Origin: Trebonia sp963822615
GTDB taxonomy: Bacteria; Actinomycetota; Actinomycetes; Streptosporangiales; Streptosporangiaceae
DNA length: 64,000 nucleotides
Direction: 5' to 3'
Assembly: GCA_963822615.1 (NCBI GenBank)
Contig: CAWGIM010000006.1
Coordinates: 496,001 to 560,000 of the forward strand
A model generated the notes under the pieces. That model had not been told where the DNA came from, did not search any database, and was given only the letters and a program-made list of their open reading frames with translations. The translations under genes were made by a program, and so were the position numbers. How positions within the stretch are numbered: the stretch's first letter is position 1; every line of letters begins with the position of its first letter. Shown piece after piece: positions 26,773 to 36,086 of the stretch.

Positions 26773-27816
26773 CTAGCGGCGCCGGGCGGCGCCCCGGGCG
26801 GGCTGCACCGCCCGGGTGGTCTGCCGGACGATCAGCTCCGGCTCGAAGATCACCTGCTGGTGCTGGTGGGTCTCGTCGGCGGCGGCTTCCTCCAGCAGCA
26901 TCCGGGCGGCCATCCGGCCGAGCTGCTGGCGCGGCTGGCGGACGGAGGTGAGCGGCACCGCGGCCGCCGCGGCGAAGTCGATGTCGTCGTAGCCGACGAT
27001 CGAGATGTCCTCGGGCACCCGGATCCGGTGCCGGGTCATCTCCTGCAGCACGCCCAGCGCGATCAGGTCGTTGGTGCAGAACACGGCCGACGGCCGGGCG
27101 GCGGCGGGCATCGCCGCGAGGTCCGCCCCGGCCTTCTGCCCGGCGGCCACGTTGAGCGAGCCGACGTCGATCATGTGCAGGTCGTCCGGGCCGCGCCCGG
27201 CCCGGGCGAGGGCCCGCAGCGCGCCCTCGTGCCGGTCGGCGACCTGGCGGATGGTGCGCGGCCCGGCGACGTAGGCGATGTGCTGGTGCCCGCCGGACAG
27301 CAGGTGGGAGATCGCGAGGTCGCCGCCGAGCACGTCGTCGACCGCGACCGAGCACTGGCCGCGGGACGGCGACCGGCTGTCCACCAGCACCACCGGGGTG
27401 CCGCGGCGCTGCAGCCGGGCCAGCCGGGAGCCCGCGCCTACCACCGGGGTGATCAGCACGCCCTGCACCCGGTGCTCCTCGAGCAGCTCCAGGTAGCGCT
27501 TCTCCTTGCGCTCCTGGTCGTCGCTGTTGCACAGGATGACCGCCAGGCCCGCCTTGTTGGCCTCGTCCTCCACCCCGCGGGCCAGGTCGGTGAAGAAGGG
27601 GTTGGCCACGTCGAGCACCACCAGGCCGATCGTCCGGCTGCGGCCGGCCCGCAGCTGGCGGGCGGACTCGTTCCTGACGAAGCCGAGCTCCCTGATCGAG
27701 GCGTTCACCCGCTCGCGGGTCGGCCGGGCGACGATGTCGGGCCGGTTGAGCACGTTGGAGACCGTGGCGACGGAGACGCCGGCGTGGGCCGCGACGTCCC
27801 TGATGCTGACCGGCAC
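26773..27816 (-). CDS. LacI-family regulator of the L-rhamnose cluster
   Basis: 347 aa. The N-terminal HTH (SIRDVAAHAGVSVATVSNVLN) and hinge (VRNESARQLRAGRSRTIGLV) are followed by a periplasmic-binding-protein-like sensor domain (DVANPFFTDLARGVEDEA...VFCTNDLIALGVL...DDIDFAAAAAVPLTSVRQP). It is the last gene after the rhamnose catabolic genes on the same strand and has an operator-like TGAAACGATACA 35 bp upstream, suggesting autoregulation. The rhamnose (or rhamnulose) ligand is inferred from context. Confidence 0.88.
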   Translation of the reverse strand: MPVSIRDVAAHAGVSVATVSNVLNRPDIVARPTRERVNASIRELGFVRNESARQLRAGRSRTIGLVVLDVANPFFTDLARGVEDEANKAGLAVILCNSDDQERKEKRYLELLEEHRVQGVLITPVVGAGSRLARLQRRGTPVVLVDSRSPSRGQCSVAVDDVLGGDLAISHLLSGGHQHIAYVAGPRTIRQVADRHEGALRALARAGRGPDDLHMIDVGSLNVAAGQKAGADLAAMPAAARPSAVFCTNDLIALGVLQEMTRHRIRVPEDISIVGYDDIDFAAAAAVPLTSVRQPRQQLGRMAARMLLEEAAADETHQHQQVIFEPELIVRQTTRAVQPARGAARRR

Positions 27817-27850
27817 GCTTACCCGCTTCTCGGATCACAGGGCTTGGTGA

Positions 27851-27862
27851 TGAAACGATACA
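27851..27862. promoter_or_regulatory. LacI-type operator candidate upstream of the regulator
   Basis: TGAAACGATACA matches the LacI-family palindrome TGAAACGTTTCA at 10 of 12 positions. It lies between the rhaB stop and the lacI start and resembles the site at 37686-37697 before the transporter genes. Confidence 0.5.
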
Positions 27863-27896
27863 TGCTGCCTGGCTGGCTGGTATTGGCTGGTGAACG

Positions 27897-29364
27897 TCAC
27901 CGCGGGTCCAGCCGGGCGGCGGCCTGGTCCCAGGCCCGGGACGGCCCGGCGGGCGTGAAGCGGCGCGGCCCGGCCCCGGCCCGCAGCAGCGCCCGCAGCT
28001 CGGCCAGCCCGCCGTGCACCGCGCCCAGCGCCCGGCCCTGCACCAGCACGTTGCCGAGCGCGGTCGCCTCGGCCGGCCCGGCCAGCACCGGCAGCCCGGC
28101 CGCGTCCGCGGTGAGCTGGCACAGCAGGTCGTTGCGGGCGCCGCCGCCGACGACGTGCACCACGTCCGCGTGGCGGCCGGACAGCGCCTGGGCGTCGCGC
28201 AGGGCGCGCCGGTAGGCGATGGCCAGGCTGTCGAGGACGCAGCGGGTGAACTCGGGCGGGGTAGCGGGCACCGGGCGGTCCCGGCTGGCCAGCCAGGCGG
28301 CGATCCGCGCCGGGCATGTCACCCGGCGGCAGGAACACCGGGTCGTCGGCGTCGACCACGAACCGCAGCGGCTCCACCTGGGCTGCCGCCCGCAGCAGGG
28401 AGCCGACCGGGCCCGCTCCCGCTCCCCAGTGCCGCTGGCATTCCTGCAGCAGCCACAGGCCGCTGACGTTGCGCAGGTAGCGCACGGTCCCGTCGACGCC
28501 GGCCTCGTTGGTGAAGTTGGCCGCCTGGCTGGCGGCCGACAGCACCGGCGCGTCGAGCTCCAGGCCGACCAGCGACCAGGTACCCGAGGAGATATAGGCG
28601 AAGCCGGGGCCGTCGGCGGGCACCGCCGCCACTGCCGACGCGGTGTCGTGCGAGCCGACGGCGACCAGCGGCAGCGGGCCGCCGCCGGCCGCCGCCAGCG
28701 GCTCCGCCCCGGCCCCCAGGCCGGCGGTGACCGGGCCGATCAGCTCCCCCGGCTGCCGCAGGGCCGGGAACAGCCCGGCCGGGATGCCGGCCCGGTCCAT
28801 CAGCCCGGTCGCCCAGCGGCGGGACGACACGTCGAGCAGCGCGGTGGTGGACGCGTTGGTGACCTCCGCCCCGGCCCGCCCGGTCAGCCAGTAGCCGAGC
28901 AGGTCGGGGATCAGCAGCAGGGTCCGCGCCGCGGCCAGGGCCGGGCTGCCCGCCGCCGCCCGTAGCTGGTAGATGGTGTTGAACGGCAGGTGCTGTATGC
29001 CGGTGACGGCGTAGAGCTCGTCGGCCGGCACCCCCGCGGTGACCCCGTCGGTCCGCCCGTCGCGGTAGTGCACCGGGTTCCCGATCAGCGCCCCGCTGGC
29101 GTCGAGCAGCCCGTAGTCGACCGCCCAGGAGTCGATACCCGCGCTGGCCAGCGGGAAGTCCGCCGCGGCCTGCCGCAGCCCGGCCGTCACCTGCGCGTAC
29201 AGCCGCAGCACGTCCCAGTGCAGGGTGCCGCCGGCCCGGACCGGCTCATTGCCGAACCGGCGCACCTCGTGCAGCGTCACGCCGTCGGGCGACACCCGGC
29301 CCGCGATCACCCGCCCGCCGGAGGCCCCCAGGTCGACCGCGGCCACCACGGCCCCGCTTGTCAT
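27897..29364 (-). pseudogene. rhaB: L-rhamnulokinase (FGGY family), single-base frameshift
   Basis: The FGGY kinase N-terminus is clear (AVDLGASGGRVIAG, WAVDYGLLDASGALIGNPVHYRD, TNASTTALLDVSSRRWA, SHDTASAV, ISSGTWSLVGLEL). After FLPPGDMP (about 28315) the frame shifts. The remaining ARIAAWLASRD...VHVVGGGARNDLLCQLTADAAGLPVLAGPAEATALGN follows one frame over and stops at 27897. Deleting one C in ATGCCCGGCG gives a normal 488-aa kinase. RhaB phosphorylates L-rhamnulose at O1. It lies 13 bp after the bifunctional aldolase gene in the same operon. Confidence 0.9.
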
Positions 29365-29377
29365 CGCCGGGCCGCCG

Positions 29378-31447
29378 TCATCGCAGGAACGCTGCCGCCA
29401 CGCCCGCGTCCACCGGCACCAGCAGCCCGGTCGTGAGCGGCAGGTCGCCGCCCGCCAGCGCGAACACCGCCGCCGCGACGTGCTCGGGCAGCACCTCCTT
29501 CTTCAGCAGCGTGCGCTGGGCGTAGAAGGCGCCGAGCTCTTCCTCCGGCACCCCGTACACCGCGGCCCGCTGGGCGCCCCAGCCGCCGGCGAAGATGCCG
29601 GAGCCGCGCACCACCCCGTCCGGGTTGACGCCGTTGACCCGGACGCCGATGGCGCCGAGCTCGGCCGCCAGCAGCCGTACCTGGTGCGCCTGGTCGGCCT
29701 TGGCGGCGCCGTAGGCGATGTTGGCGGGCCCGGCGAACACCCCGTTCTTGCTGACGATGTAGATGATGTCGCCGCCCATGCCCTGCGCGGTCAGCAGCCT
29801 GGCCGCCTCCCGCGACACCAGGAAGGACCCGCGGGCCATCACGTCGTGCAGCAGGTCCCAGTCGGCGGCGCTGGTCTCGGTCAGCGGCCGGGAGATGGAC
29901 AAGCCCGCGTTGTTCACCACCAGGTCGACCCCGCCGAAGGCCAGGGCGGCCGCCGCGAACGCCGCCGCGATGTCGTCCTCGCTGGTCACGTCGGCCGTCA
30001 GGGCGACCGCGATATCGGCCGGCACCAGGCCGCGGGCGCCGATGGCGGCGGCGGCCGCGCTGGCCGCGGCCGCGTCGCGGTCGGCCACCGCCACGCAGGC
30101 GCCCTCGGCCGCCAGCCGCTGCGCGGTCGCCCGGCCGATGCCCGAGGCGGCCCCGGTGACCAGGGCGACCCGCCCGGACAGGGGCTTGCGGGGCGGGCGG
30201 CGGCGCAGCTTGGCCTCCTCGAGCTGCCAGTACTCGATGCGGAACTTCTCGCTCTCCGGGATCGGCGCGTACCGGGAGATCGCCTCGGCGCCGCGCATCA
30301 CGTTGATCGCGTTCAGGTAGAACTCGCCCGCCACCCGCGCGGTCTGCTTGTCGGCGCCGAAGCTGAACATGCCCACCCCCGGCACCAGCACGATCGCCGG
30401 GTCAGCGCCGCGCATCGGCGGCGAGTCGGCCGTGGCGTACCGCTGGTAGTAAGCCTGGTAGTCGGCCCGGTAGGCGGCGTGCAGCTCGCGCAGCCGGGCG
30501 ACCGCCTGGTCAGCCGGCGCCGACGGCGGCAGGTCGAGGACCAGCGGCCGCACCTTGGTGCGGAGGAAGTGGTCCGGGCACGAGGTGCCGAGCGCGGCCA
30601 GCGCGGCCAGCCGCTCGCTGCCGGTGAACTCGAGCACCGCCGGGTGGTCGCTGTAGTGCCCTAGCTGCGGCTGGTCGGTGGAGGCGAGCCCGCGGACAGC
30701 GGGGGCGAGGACGGCCGCCCGGGCACGGCGCTCGGCTTCCGGCAGCGGCTCGGTGACGATCCGCCCGAACGGCTGCGGCCTGCCCCGCTGGCCGATGAAC
30801 CGTTGCGCGGCGGCGATGATCTCAAGCGACCGGGCCTCGCACTCGTCGCTGCTGTCCCCCCAGGCGGTGATGCCGTGCCCGCCGAGGATCACCCCGATCG
30901 CGTCCGGGCGGGCGGCCTTGATGGCGGCGATGTCCAGGCCGAGCTGGAAGCCGGGTCGCCGCCACGGCACCCAGGCGACCCGGCCGCCGAAGCACTCGGC
31001 GGTCAGCGCCTCGCCGTCGGCGGCGGTCGCGAACGCGATGCCGGCGTCCGGGTGCAGGTGGTCCACGTGGGCCGCCTCGACCAGGCCGTGCATGGCGGTG
31101 TCGATCGACGGGGCGGCGCCGCCCCGGCCGAACGCGCAGAAGTCGAACGCGGCCACCATCTCGTCCTCGCGGTCGACCCCCGGGTAGACGCCGGCCAGGG
31201 CGCGCAGCGCGTCCAGCCGGAGCACCGCCAGGCCGTCCGCGGTCAGCGTGCCCAGGTCGCCGCCGGACCCCTTGACCCACAGCAGCTCGGCCGGCTGCCC
31301 GGTGACCGGATCGGTGGCGGTGCCCTTGGCCGAGGTGTTGCCGCCGGCGTAGTTGGTGTTCTCCGGGTCCGCCCCGAGGCGGTTGGACCGGGCCAGCAGG
31401 GCGGCGACGGCGTCAGCGGCCGGGGCCTGGTAGTTGGTGTCGGCCAT
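29378..31447 (-). CDS. bifunctional rhamnulose-1-phosphate aldolase / short-chain (lactaldehyde) dehydrogenase
   Basis: 689 aa fusion. Residues 1-400 are a class II aldolase domain (NYAGGNTSAKG, WVKGSGGDL, and the metal-binding HVDHLHPD and GGHGITAWG). Residues about 425-689 are a complete SDR (ALVTGAASGIGRATAQRL, NNAG at LVVNNAGLSIS, YGAAKADQAHQVRLLAAELG). The aldolase cleaves rhamnulose-1-phosphate to DHAP and L-lactaldehyde, and the SDR part oxidises the lactaldehyde. It starts six bases after the isomerase stop, as in the well-known Rhizobium/actinobacterial rhamnose operons. Confidence 0.93.
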   Translation of the reverse strand: MADTNYQAPAADAVAALLARSNRLGADPENTNYAGGNTSAKGTATDPVTGQPAELLWVKGSGGDLGTLTADGLAVLRLDALRALAGVYPGVDREDEMVAAFDFCAFGRGGAAPSIDTAMHGLVEAAHVDHLHPDAGIAFATAADGEALTAECFGGRVAWVPWRRPGFQLGLDIAAIKAARPDAIGVILGGHGITAWGDSSDECEARSLEIIAAAQRFIGQRGRPQPFGRIVTEPLPEAERRARAAVLAPAVRGLASTDQPQLGHYSDHPAVLEFTGSERLAALAALGTSCPDHFLRTKVRPLVLDLPPSAPADQAVARLRELHAAYRADYQAYYQRYATADSPPMRGADPAIVLVPGVGMFSFGADKQTARVAGEFYLNAINVMRGAEAISRYAPIPESEKFRIEYWQLEEAKLRRRPPRKPLSGRVALVTGAASGIGRATAQRLAAEGACVAVADRDAAAASAAAAAIGARGLVPADIAVALTADVTSEDDIAAAFAAAALAFGGVDLVVNNAGLSISRPLTETSAADWDLLHDVMARGSFLVSREAARLLTAQGMGGDIIYIVSKNGVFAGPANIAYGAAKADQAHQVRLLAAELGAIGVRVNGVNPDGVVRGSGIFAGGWGAQRAAVYGVPEEELGAFYAQRTLLKKEVLPEHVAAAVFALAGGDLPLTTGLLVPVDAGVAAAFLR

Positions 31448-31453
31448 GGCTGA

Positions 31454-32737
31454 TCAGGCTCCCCAGCCGGCCGCGGAGCCGCCGACGCGCTCGGACACGA
31501 TCGCGGCCGCGTAGCCGGAGGCCAGGTAGGCGGCGACCGGGTCCGGGGCCAGGCCCATCTCCTCCCGCAGCTCCGCCAGCAGCGGCCGGACATCGGTGTT
31601 GTAGGCGTCCATCAGCGCCGCGTTGGCGGCCAGCACGTCCCCGGCCCGCTGCGCGGCGCGCAGCGCCGGCAGGTCGACCAGCAGCGCCTTGGCCACCGCC
31701 TCCTGGACGTTCATGACCGAGCGGATCTGGGCCGGGATCTTCGGCTCGATGTTGTGGCACTGGTCGAGCATGAACGCGATCCCCGGCGGTTGCGCTCCCG
31801 CGCTTCTTGCTGTTATCTCACCGGCGGCGACGGCGGGCGAAGAACGTGGATAATCCCGCACACCAGCGTGTGCTGAACTATCCACGTTGTCGGCGGTGGG
31901 CTGGCCGGGGTAGAGCGCGCCCGCCTTGACCACCTCGTGCACGATGCGGAAGAGCTGGAACGGGTCGGCCGCGCCGACCATCAGGTCGTCATCGGCGTAG
32001 AAGCGGCTGTTGAAGTCGAAGCCGCCGAGCTTGCCCGCCTTGAGCAGCAGCGCCACGATGAACTCGATGTTGACCCCGGGCGCGTGGTGCCCGGTGTCCA
32101 CCACCACCTGCGCCTGGTCACCGAGGGCGGTGCAGTGCAGCAGGGCGGCGCCCCAGTCGGGCACGTCGGTGGTGTAGAAAGACGGCTCGAACAGCTTGTA
32201 CTCAAGCAGCAGGCGCTGACCGGGGCCGAGCCGGCCGTACACCGCCGCGAGGGCCTCCGCCAGCCGGTCCTGCCGGGCCGCGATATCGTCCTGGCCCGGG
32301 TAGTTGGTGCCGTCGGCGAACCACAGCTTCAGGTCCCGGCTGCCGGTCGCGTCCATGATGTCGACGCATTCCAGCAGGTGGGCCGTTGCCTTGGCGCGCA
32401 CCCGGGGGTCGGGATGGCAGACGCTGCCGAGCTTGTAGTCGTCGTCCTGGAAGACGTTGGCGTTGACCGCGCCGATCCTGATCCCGCTGCCCTTGGCGTA
32501 CGCCGCGAGGGCCTCGTAGTCGTCGACCCGGTCCCAGGGGATGTGCACGGCCATGGCCGGCGCGACCCCGGTGTACTGGTGCACCTGGGCAGCGTCGTCC
32601 GCCTTCTCGAACGCGTTGCGCGGCACGCCGGGCTGGCCGAACACCTTGAACCGGGTACCGCTGTTGCCGAACGCCCAGGACGGCAGCTCGATCTGGTGAT
32701 GCTTGAGGGCGTCCTTGACCGCGGTCAGGTCACGCAT
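31454..32737 (-). CDS. rhaI: L-rhamnose isomerase with an in-frame palindromic insertion
   Basis: 427 aa. Family segments are present throughout: AVHIPWDRVDDYEALAAYA, LKLWFADGTNYPGQDD, LLEYKLFEPSFYTTDVPDWG, VVVDTGHHAPGVNIEF, FDFNSRFYADDDL and MLDQCHNIEPKIPAQIRSVMNVQEA. Between ALYPGQP and PPGIAFMLDQ about 36-40 extra residues (TADNVDSSAHAGVRDYPRS...) are inserted without breaking the frame; they are encoded by a palindromic DNA segment (31784-31905). They fall in a loop before the conserved MLDQCHN strand, so activity may survive. It converts L-rhamnose to L-rhamnulose. Confidence 0.92.
   Translation of the reverse strand: MRDLTAVKDALKHHQIELPSWAFGNSGTRFKVFGQPGVPRNAFEKADDAAQVHQYTGVAPAMAVHIPWDRVDDYEALAAYAKGSGIRIGAVNANVFQDDDYKLGSVCHPDPRVRAKATAHLLECVDIMDATGSRDLKLWFADGTNYPGQDDIAARQDRLAEALAAVYGRLGPGQRLLLEYKLFEPSFYTTDVPDWGAALLHCTALGDQAQVVVDTGHHAPGVNIEFIVALLLKAGKLGGFDFNSRFYADDDLMVGAADPFQLFRIVHEVVKAGALYPGQPTADNVDSSAHAGVRDYPRSSPAVAAGEITARSAGAQPPGIAFMLDQCHNIEPKIPAQIRSVMNVQEAVAKALLVDLPALRAAQRAGDVLAANAALMDAYNTDVRPLLAELREEMGLAPDPVAAYLASGYAAAIVSERVGGSAAGWGA
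31784..31905. repeat. palindromic element inserted in frame in rhaI
   Basis: AACGTGGATA (31843-31852) and TATCCACGTT (31879-31888) are perfect arms around an inner stem GCACAC-CAGC-GTGTGC (31858-31873). CGGCGGT occurs on both sides (31784-31790 and 31891-31897). The segment matches the extra residues in the isomerase. Confidence 0.65.
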
Positions 32738-32791
32738 TCGGGTTCATCTCCCTCGTTGACGGTGGCCGGTGGCTAGCGGGCGGGTGGCTGG

Positions 32792-32819
32792 CCCGCCGCC
32801 CAGGGGGGTGGGCGGCGGG
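32792..32819 (-). terminator. GC-rich hairpin between the substrate-binding protein gene and rhaI
   Basis: Perfect 11-bp arms CCCGCCGCCCA/TGGGCGGCGGG flank a GGGGGG loop. It sits in the 124-bp gap just after the binding-protein stop and before rhaI. Such hairpins commonly lower expression downstream of the abundant binding protein and protect its mRNA. Confidence 0.6.
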
Positions 32820-32861
32820 GGTCAGCCGCACTCGTTCGGGATGACCGGGGTTGGCGGGGGG

Positions 32862-33962
32862 CTAGAAGTTGAACTTGGCGATGTTGGTGGAATCGAAGAC
32901 GAACGGCGGGCCGAGTAGCACGGTGCTGTCGGCGCCGACGGTGTAGCTGCCGAGCTTGCCGGCGGTGAAGGTCTGGCCGGACGAGCCGCTGATCTTGCCC
33001 GAGGCCAGCTCGACGGCGGCGTAGGCGGCCAGGTAGCCGAGGTCGGCCGGGTTCCACAGCTCGAACTGCTTGACGGTGCCGTCGGAGACGTACTTCTTCA
33101 TCTCGTCGGGGGTGCCGAGGCCGGTGAGGGCGATCTTGCCGCGGTACTTGGCGCTGTCGAGCACGCCCGCCGCGGCGGCGATGCCGACCGTGGTCGGCGA
33201 GATGATGCCCTTGAGGTCCGGGTACTGCTGCAGCAGGCCCTGGGTGACCTGAGTGGCGGTCGTCGGGTCGTCATTGCCGTAGACGGTGGAGACCAGCGAC
33301 ATCTTCGGGTACTTCTTCAGCTCGGTCTTCATGTAGCCGATCCAGGCGTTCTGGTTGGTGGCGCTGGCGGCGGCGGAGACGATCGCGACCTGGCCGCTGT
33401 CGCCGATCTCCTTGGCCAGCACGTCGACCTCGCTGGTGCCGATCTGCGCGGTCGACGCCTGGTTGATGAACATTGAGCGGCAGGTGGGGGCGTCGGAGTC
33501 ATAGGTGACGACGGTGATGCCGCGGCTCATCGCCGACTTGAGGGTCGGGCACAGCGCGGTCGGGTCGGTGGCCGACACGATCAGGGCGTTGGCCCCCTTG
33601 GAGATCGCCGCCTGGATGGCCGGGATCTGCGCCGACGGGGTGGCGGAGGTGCCGCTGGTCTCGCTGCCGGTCTCGCCGAGGGCGCTCAGCGCCGAGATGG
33701 CGCCGCCCGAGTTGGCGCTGTCGGCGGTGGTGAAGTAGGAGTTGCCCAGGTTCTTGGGGATGACGAAGACCTTGAGGCCGGTCTTCAGGCTGCCGCCGGC
33801 CGCGGCCGGCGACCCGGCGGCTGACGAGCCGCCGGCCGCGGTGGCTGACGCGGCTGGGCTGGATGAGCCGGATGAGCTGGATGAGCTTGAGCAGGCCGCC
33901 AGGGCGACCGTGGCGACAACCGGGAGTGCGAGCGCGAGCTTCCTTGCTCGTCTCAGGTTCAT
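32862..33962 (-). CDS. rhaS: rhamnose ABC transporter substrate-binding lipoprotein
   Basis: 366 aa from ATG 33962. The signal peptide is type II: RRARKLALALPVVATVALAAC with the lipobox Cys at residue 24, then a Ser/Ala/Gly-rich linker. The mature part is a sugar-binding (Peripla_BP_4) domain with IPAIQAAISKGANALIVSATDP and VVTYDSDAPTCRSMFINQ, as in the RhaS group. It is anchored outside the membrane and delivers rhamnose to the two permeases encoded upstream. The ORF could open at TTG 33980, but the AAGGA-type ribosome site favours 33962. Confidence 0.9.
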   Translation of the reverse strand: MNLRRARKLALALPVVATVALAACSSSSSSSGSSSPAASATAAGGSSAAGSPAAAGGSLKTGLKVFVIPKNLGNSYFTTADSANSGGAISALSALGETGSETSGTSATPSAQIPAIQAAISKGANALIVSATDPTALCPTLKSAMSRGITVVTYDSDAPTCRSMFINQASTAQIGTSEVDVLAKEIGDSGQVAIVSAAASATNQNAWIGYMKTELKKYPKMSLVSTVYGNDDPTTATQVTQGLLQQYPDLKGIISPTTVGIAAAAGVLDSAKYRGKIALTGLGTPDEMKKYVSDGTVKQFELWNPADLGYLAAYAAVELASGKISGSSGQTFTAGKLGSYTVGADSTVLLGPPFVFDSTNIAKFNF

Positions 33963-34042
33963 ATCCTTGTATCCTTTCAATTCGGTGCCGTCGGCTGGGG
34001 TGGCTGGGTGCTGGCCGGGCTGGCCAGCGGTGAATCGGCTGG

Positions 34043-35035
34043 TTAGTGGTGGCTCAGGCGGCGGGCGAGACGGACCGCCTGGGGCAGGAACACAGTGGGC
34101 AGGAAGACGCTGGCCAGCAGCAGGGCGCCGGTGACGATGCCGGTCGCCTCCTGGTTGAAGTTGGTCAGCAGCAGCGCGTTCTGGATGCCGGCGAACGCCA
34201 GCACCGCCAGCACCACGCCGATCACCGAGCCCTTGCCGCCGAAGATGGACACGCCCGCCAGCAGCACGATCGCGACCACGCTGAGCTCAAGGCCGAGGCC
34301 GTTGTTCTGCACGGCGGTGTCCAGCCGGAACGTCCACAGCACGCCCGCCAGCGCGCAGACGAGGCCGGACAGCATGAACAGGCCGGTCTTGATCCGCTTC
34401 ACCCGGATCCCGGCGAACTGGGCGGCCTCGGCGCTGGCGCCCATCGCGTAGACCGACCGGCCGAGCGGGGTGGCGTGCAGCACCACGCCGAAGATGATCG
34501 CGCCCACCAGGAAGATGAGCGTCGACCAGGTCATGTCGTTGCCGGTGAACGGGACCGCGTTGATGCCCAGGTTGGTGTAGCCGGCCGGGAAGCTGGACAC
34601 CGTGTTCGGGCCGAGGACGATGGTGGCGATGCCGCGGTAGAGGGCGAGGGTACCGATGGTCACCGCCAGGCTGGGCAGCCGCAGCCGGGTGACCAGCAGG
34701 CCGTTGACCGCGCCGGCCGCGAGGCCGACCACGCCCACGAAGACGAAGATGGCGGGCATCGGCCAGCCCTTGGACCACAGGTAACCGAGCAGCGCGCTGC
34801 TCATGCCGAGGATCGAGGCGACCGACAGGTCGATCTCCCCGCTGATCACGATCAGCGTCATCGGCAGGGTCATGATCGCGATCTCGCCGTTGGACAGGCC
34901 CAGGTTGAACAGGTTGTTCCCGGTCAGGAACTGCGGCGAGGCGGCCGAGCCGATGATCAGGATGAGGATGACGACCGCGGCGAGGCCGGACTCCCAGCGC
35001 AGGGCGGGGCGGAGGCGGTCGGTCAGGTCAGGCAT
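34043..35035 (-). CDS. rhaQ: rhamnose ABC transporter permease (CUT2 family)
   Basis: 330 aa, eight to ten hydrophobic helices of the BPD_transp_2 family, with the characteristic GEIDLSVASILGMSSALLGYL and the permease signature ILLAGVSIFGGKGSVIGVVLAVL near the end. The ATG at 35035 overlaps the previous permease stop by 8 bp, so translation is coupled. The assignment as the P or Q subunit is arbitrary. Confidence 0.88.
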   Translation of the reverse strand: MPDLTDRLRPALRWESGLAAVVILILIIGSAASPQFLTGNNLFNLGLSNGEIAIMTLPMTLIVISGEIDLSVASILGMSSALLGYLWSKGWPMPAIFVFVGVVGLAAGAVNGLLVTRLRLPSLAVTIGTLALYRGIATIVLGPNTVSSFPAGYTNLGINAVPFTGNDMTWSTLIFLVGAIIFGVVLHATPLGRSVYAMGASAEAAQFAGIRVKRIKTGLFMLSGLVCALAGVLWTFRLDTAVQNNGLGLELSVVAIVLLAGVSIFGGKGSVIGVVLAVLAFAGIQNALLLTNFNQEATGIVTGALLLASVFLPTVFLPQAVRLARRLSHH

Positions 35036-36086
35036 GCCGGCTGCCCCGCTTTCCGGTGTTGATCTTACGGAGGGCGCTGGTCAGCCGTTCGGTGATGGCC
35101 TGGTCGAGGGCGATCGCGACCAGCAGCAGGAACCCCCAGATCGCCTGGTCCCAGAACGAGGAGATGCCGAGCACGTACAGCGCCGAGTTGATCGTGGTCA
35201 GCAGCAGCGCGCCGAGGGCGGCGCCGGTGGCGGTGCCGCTGCCGCCGAAGATCGCCACCCCGCCGACCACCACCGCCGACACCACCTGCAGCTCGTAGCC
35301 GTTGCCGGCGGTGGAGTTGATGGTGGGGTACTGCGAGGCCCACAGCACCCCGGCCACCCCGGCGACGGCGCCGCTGACGGCGAAGGCGGTGAACACCCGG
35401 CGGCCGACCGGCACCCCGGCCAGCCGGGCGGCGGGCGGGTTCGAGCCGATCGCGTACAAGTCCCGCCCGGATCGGTAGCTGCGCAGGTAGTAGGCACCGA
35501 GCGCGATCACCACGGCCACCGCGATGGCGATCACGGGGATGCCGGCCACGGTGTCCTTGGGGATGTCGATGAACGCGTTGGGCAGCGACGAGGCGTCGAC
35601 CTCGTTGCCGCCGACGATCAGGATGTCGATGCCGCGGATGATGTAGAGCGTCGCCAGCGTCACCACCAGGCTGGGCACCCGGCCCCCGGCGACCATCACC
35701 CCGTTGGCGATGCCGCAGGCCAGGCCGATGCCGATGCCCGCGAGGAACACCACCGGGATGGGGATTCCCGGGTGATCGGCGAACAGGGTGGCCGACAGGT
35801 AGGCGGAAAGCCCGACCACCGAGCCGACCGACAGGTCCACGTTCCGGCTGATCACTACCATCGTCTGGCCCAGCGCCAGCAGCGCGAAGGTGGCGGTGTC
35901 GACCAGCACGAACTGGATGTTGGCGGCGTCCAGGAAGCGGGGCCGGACCGCGGTGGTGACCGCGACGAACACGATCAGCACGGCGACGATGCCTGACTCG
36001 CGGATCCGGAACACCCGCTCGGCCAGGCCGGCCCCGCCGCCGCGGCCGGCCCGCTGACCGCTGCCCGCCACGGTGGCGGTACTCAC
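35028..36086 (-). CDS. rhaP: rhamnose ABC transporter permease (CUT2 family)
   Basis: 352 aa from GTG 36086, which overlaps the ATPase stop as GTGA; the longer open frame upstream is a shadow of the ATPase gene. It is a BPD_transp_2 permease with SRNVDLSVGSVVGLSAYLSA and VVGGVAIFGGSGTATGAALGALLL. It pairs with the second permease to form the heterodimeric membrane channel for rhamnose. Confidence 0.88.
   Translation of the reverse strand: MSTATVAGSGQRAGRGGGAGLAERVFRIRESGIVAVLIVFVAVTTAVRPRFLDAANIQFVLVDTATFALLALGQTMVVISRNVDLSVGSVVGLSAYLSATLFADHPGIPIPVVFLAGIGIGLACGIANGVMVAGGRVPSLVVTLATLYIIRGIDILIVGGNEVDASSLPNAFIDIPKDTVAGIPVIAIAVAVVIALGAYYLRSYRSGRDLYAIGSNPPAARLAGVPVGRRVFTAFAVSGAVAGVAGVLWASQYPTINSTAGNGYELQVVSAVVVGGVAIFGGSGTATGAALGALLLTTINSALYVLGISSFWDQAIWGFLLLVAIALDQAITERLTSALRKINTGKRGSRHA

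Noticed and set aside
33967..33978. Fourth LacI operator TGAAAGGATACA as a separate feature
   Set aside because: It coincides with the ribosome site of the binding-protein gene, so the match may be fortuitous.
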